Below, piece after piece: positions 61,745-64,000 of a stretch of 64,000 nt of DNA. The notes beneath the pieces were generated by a model, which saw only the letters and a list, made by a program, of their open reading frames with translations, did not search any database and was not told where the DNA came from. The first letter of the stretch is position 1, and each line of letters begins with the position of its first letter. The stretch is taken from positions 434,001 through 498,000 of the forward strand of contig NZ_JASSVM010000002.1 of the NCBI RefSeq assembly GCF_030541005.1, given 5' to 3'. This DNA comes from Marinobacter sp. SS5-14b. Lineage in GTDB: Bacteria > Pseudomonadota > Gammaproteobacteria > Pseudomonadales > Oleiphilaceae. A program made the position numbers and the translations under genes.

Positions 61745-64000
61745 GGCGCAAGAAAGGTGTGATCGGATTTTTTGTTCACCACCGGGTCGCCGGCAATCTG
61801 GTGATGTTGGTCATGCTGCTCGGCGGCGTGCTGGCCCTGACCCGCATGAACATCCAGTTTTTCCCCACCTTCGCGCTGGATGTGGTGAGCGTTCGGGTGG
61901 TCTGGAGCGGTGCCTCGGCCGAGGACGTCGAGCGGGGCATTACCGACCCGCTGGAACAGCGTCTGCGCAGTGTAAACGGCCTGAAGAAAATGACTTCCAC
62001 CTCGGCCCAGAGCGTGTCGTCCATCAGCCTGGAATTCCACGAAGGCACGGACCCGATTCAGGCGGTAGACGATGTGCGCCAGCAAGTGGATGAATTCAAC
62101 AATTTGCCGGGGGATGCCGAGGAGCCCCAGGTTACGCGGGTTGAGCGCTACGAGCCGGTAGCGCGTTTGCTGATCTATGGCGAGGTGGACCGGACCGAGC
62201 TGCGGCAGTTGGTCTACCGATTTGAGGATGAGCTGCTGGAGCGTGGTATTGACCGCATCAGCATTCGTGGTTTGCCGGAACAGCAGGTGAGCATTGAGGT
62301 TCCTGTACAGCGGCTGGAAAGCCTCGGGCTGACACTGGAGCAGATTGCCGATCGGGTGGCGTCCCTGTCCCGGGATTTGCCCGCCGGCATGATGGCTCAG
62401 CAGGACGCCACCCGGGAGCTGCGCTCAGTGGAGCAGCGCCGAAGCCCCCAGGCCTTTGAAACCATTCCGGTGCTCAGCAACGATCGCATTCGTCTGCAAC
62501 TGGGCGACATTGCGATCATCCGTCAGGAAGCCCGTGACAACCAGACGGTGATGGAAAACAAAGGCCAACCGGCGGTGGAGCTGCAGCTGCAACGGGCAGA
62601 GAACGGCAACTCCCTGGCCGCCGCCCGGGTGCTCGAAAACTGGCTGGAAGAGACCCGGCCGGCGCTGCCGCCCACCTTGAAAATGGACGTGTACGATGAA
62701 ACCTGGCAGCTACTGGAAGACCGTATTTCGCTGCTGGTGAACAACGGCCTGACGGGACTGGTGCTGGTGATCGCCCTGTTGTACCTGTTTTTGCCGGGCC
62801 GTGTTGCGGCCTGGGTGGCCATTGGTATTCCCACCGCATTCATGGCCGCCCTGGCGGTGCTGTGGCTGCTGGGGGGCTCCATCAACATGATGTCGCTGTT
62901 TGCCCTGATTATGGCCCTGGGGGTGATTGTAGATGATGCCATTGTTGTAGGCGAAGATGCCGATGCCCACGCCCGCATGGGCGAGCAGTCCATCTACGCT
63001 GCCGAAGGCGCCGCCAAGCGAATGGTATGGCCGGTGCTGGCCTCGTCCCTGACCACGGTAGCGGCGTTTATGCCTCTGCTGGTGGTGGGTGGGATCATAG
63101 GTAACATCCTGGGGGACATTCCGCTGGTGATGATCTGTGTGCTGGTGGCTTCGCTGCTCGAATGCTTTGTGGTATTGCCGGCGCATTTACGCCACGCCTT
63201 TGTCGTAAAGGACAAGGGCGTAAAGGACAAACCGCAGGCCAGCGAGATTGAGACGACGCACCGAGGTAATCCGGTTAGCCGGTTCCGGGATCGGTTCGAG
63301 CAGAGTTTTGACCGCTTCCGGGAAGGCCCGTTCCGGCAATTTTCCCGCTACAGCCTGAAGCACCGGGGTGTCACGGTGGCCGGCGCCCTGGCGCTGGCGC
63401 TGGTCACGGTGGGCTTGTTGGCCGGTGGTCGATTGGGCTTCAACTTTTTCCCAACCCCTGAGCCTTCAGTGTTCTACGCCAACGCCAGTTTTGTGGCCGG
63501 CACCGACAAAGCCACGGTTGATCGGTTTATGCGGGACATGCAGCAGACGCTGAACGACACCGAACACGCCCTCGGCGGTGATCTGATTTTGCACGCGGTG
63601 ACCACCTACGGGGCCACTCAGGGTGCCGAAGGCAGTTCTCGCAACGACGATGAGCTGGGATCGATGCTGGTGGAGCTGGTGCCCTCTGATCGGCGTGATG
63701 TGCGTAACCCGGACTTCATGCGCGAGTGGCGCAGTCGCCTGACCTTGCCGGCCGGGCTGGATGCTCTCAACATTAACGAACGCCAGGCGGGCCCGCCCGG
63801 ACGGGATGTCAATGTGCGCCTGACCGGTGAAAACGCCAACAACCTCAAGCGGGCTGCCGATGAGGTCGCCCAGGCCTTGAGCACGCTGCCCGGCGTGCTG
63901 GATGTAGAGGACGACATGCCCTGGGGCCGGGAGCAGCTGATCTACCAGGTCAGCCCTTACGGAGAAGCGCTGGGGCTGACCACGGTGGACCTGGGCCGGC
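61741..64000 (+). CDS. RND efflux inner-membrane pump (second system, C-terminus cut by window edge)
   Basis: About 753 residues are visible from a GTG at 61741. TM1 (VAGNLVMLVMLLGGVLAL), a large first periplasmic loop, helices TM2-TM6 with the Asp pair in GVIVDDAIVVGEDAD, and the start of the second half with TM7 (about 540-560) can be seen. It is a different branch from the pump at 56686. The GTGA overlap with the adaptor stop shows tight coupling. The gene continues to the right of the window. Confidence 0.9.
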   Translation, partial: MRRKKGVIGFFVHHRVAGNLVMLVMLLGGVLALTRMNIQFFPTFALDVVSVRVVWSGASAEDVERGITDPLEQRLRSVNGLKKMTSTSAQSVSSISLEFHEGTDPIQAVDDVRQQVDEFNNLPGDAEEPQVTRVERYEPVARLLIYGEVDRTELRQLVYRFEDELLERGIDRISIRGLPEQQVSIEVPVQRLESLGLTLEQIADRVASLSRDLPAGMMAQQDATRELRSVEQRRSPQAFETIPVLSNDRIRLQLGDIAIIRQEARDNQTVMENKGQPAVELQLQRAENGNSLAAARVLENWLEETRPALPPTLKMDVYDETWQLLEDRISLLVNNGLTGLVLVIALLYLFLPGRVAAWVAIGIPTAFMAALAVLWLLGGSINMMSLFALIMALGVIVDDAIVVGEDADAHARMGEQSIYAAEGAAKRMVWPVLASSLTTVAAFMPLLVVGGIIGNILGDIPLVMICVLVASLLECFVVLPAHLRHAFVVKDKGVKDKPQASEIETTHRGNPVSRFRDRFEQSFDRFREGPFRQFSRYSLKHRGVTVAGALALALVTVGLLAGGRLGFNFFPTPEPSVFYANASFVAGTDKATVDRFMRDMQQTLNDTEHALGGDLILHAVTTYGATQGAEGSSRNDDELGSMLVELVPSDRRDVRNPDFMREWRSRLTLPAGLDALNINERQAGPPGRDVNVRLTGENANNLKRAADEVAQALSTLPGVLDVEDDMPWGREQLIYQVSPYGEALGLTTVDLGR

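Overview
The window is GC-rich, densely coding bacterial chromosome. Gene content (RegB/RegA, OprC-type copper receptor, BCCT and SNF transporters, two RND pumps, Aer- and MCP-type receptors, a B12 salvage locus with a cobalamin riboswitch) and protein style fit a marine gammaproteobacterium, most likely Marinobacter or a close relative. This placement rests on recognising families, not on a database search. No rRNA, tRNA, CRISPR, IS element or prophage was seen. The outermost genes on both sides are cut by the window edge.

Layout. 1-6392 (minus): a tight six-gene signalling operon containing two soluble histidine kinases, a stand-alone receiver, a receiver fused to a degenerate HD-GYP domain, an MglA-like small GTPase, and a receiver fused to a GspE/PilB-type secretion/pilus ATPase. 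6393-16028: a diguanylate cyclase behind a perfect CRP-type palindrome, NorM-type and EamA transporters, an Aer-like receptor, a sodium symporter, a methyl-accepting chemotaxis protein and a secreted protein of unknown function. 16112-19340 (minus): a TetR-like regulator, then a DEDDh exonuclease overlapping a cNMP/CBS/DUF294 nucleotidyltransferase.

19440-34822 is a cobalamin island: cobU, cobC, cobT, cbiB, cobD, a cobalamin riboswitch, btuB-btuF-btuC-btuD, a large hairpin repeat, then cobB-cobO-cobQ, and finally cobS. It covers uptake, amidation, adenylation and nucleotide-loop assembly; corrin-ring genes are absent here. A winged-helix/MNT nucleotidyltransferase plus HEPN-like protein (toxin-antitoxin-like) and a 3-methyladenine glycosylase gene interrupt the island. 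Four 21-bp tandem repeats lie between these divergent genes.

34867-41399: an OmpR-type two-component system divergent from an operon encoding a thermostable-hemolysin family protein, an acyl-CoA ligase fused to a heme-oxygenase-like diiron oxidase, an SDR and a TPR protein. Two TTAAG-N6-TTAAG boxes lie between them. This looks like a small, metal- or stress-regulated lipid-metabolite pathway and is the best candidate here for an undescribed system.

41487-53744: a PAS/GAF/GGDEF cyclase, a persulfide dioxygenase with a SulP transporter, RegB/RegA, an unusual KaiC-like/PPDK_N protein next to NADP-glutamate dehydrogenase, and a copper receptor with the OprC CxxxM/HxM ligands. 53921-64000: a BCCT transporter and two RND efflux systems separated by a small potassium channel.
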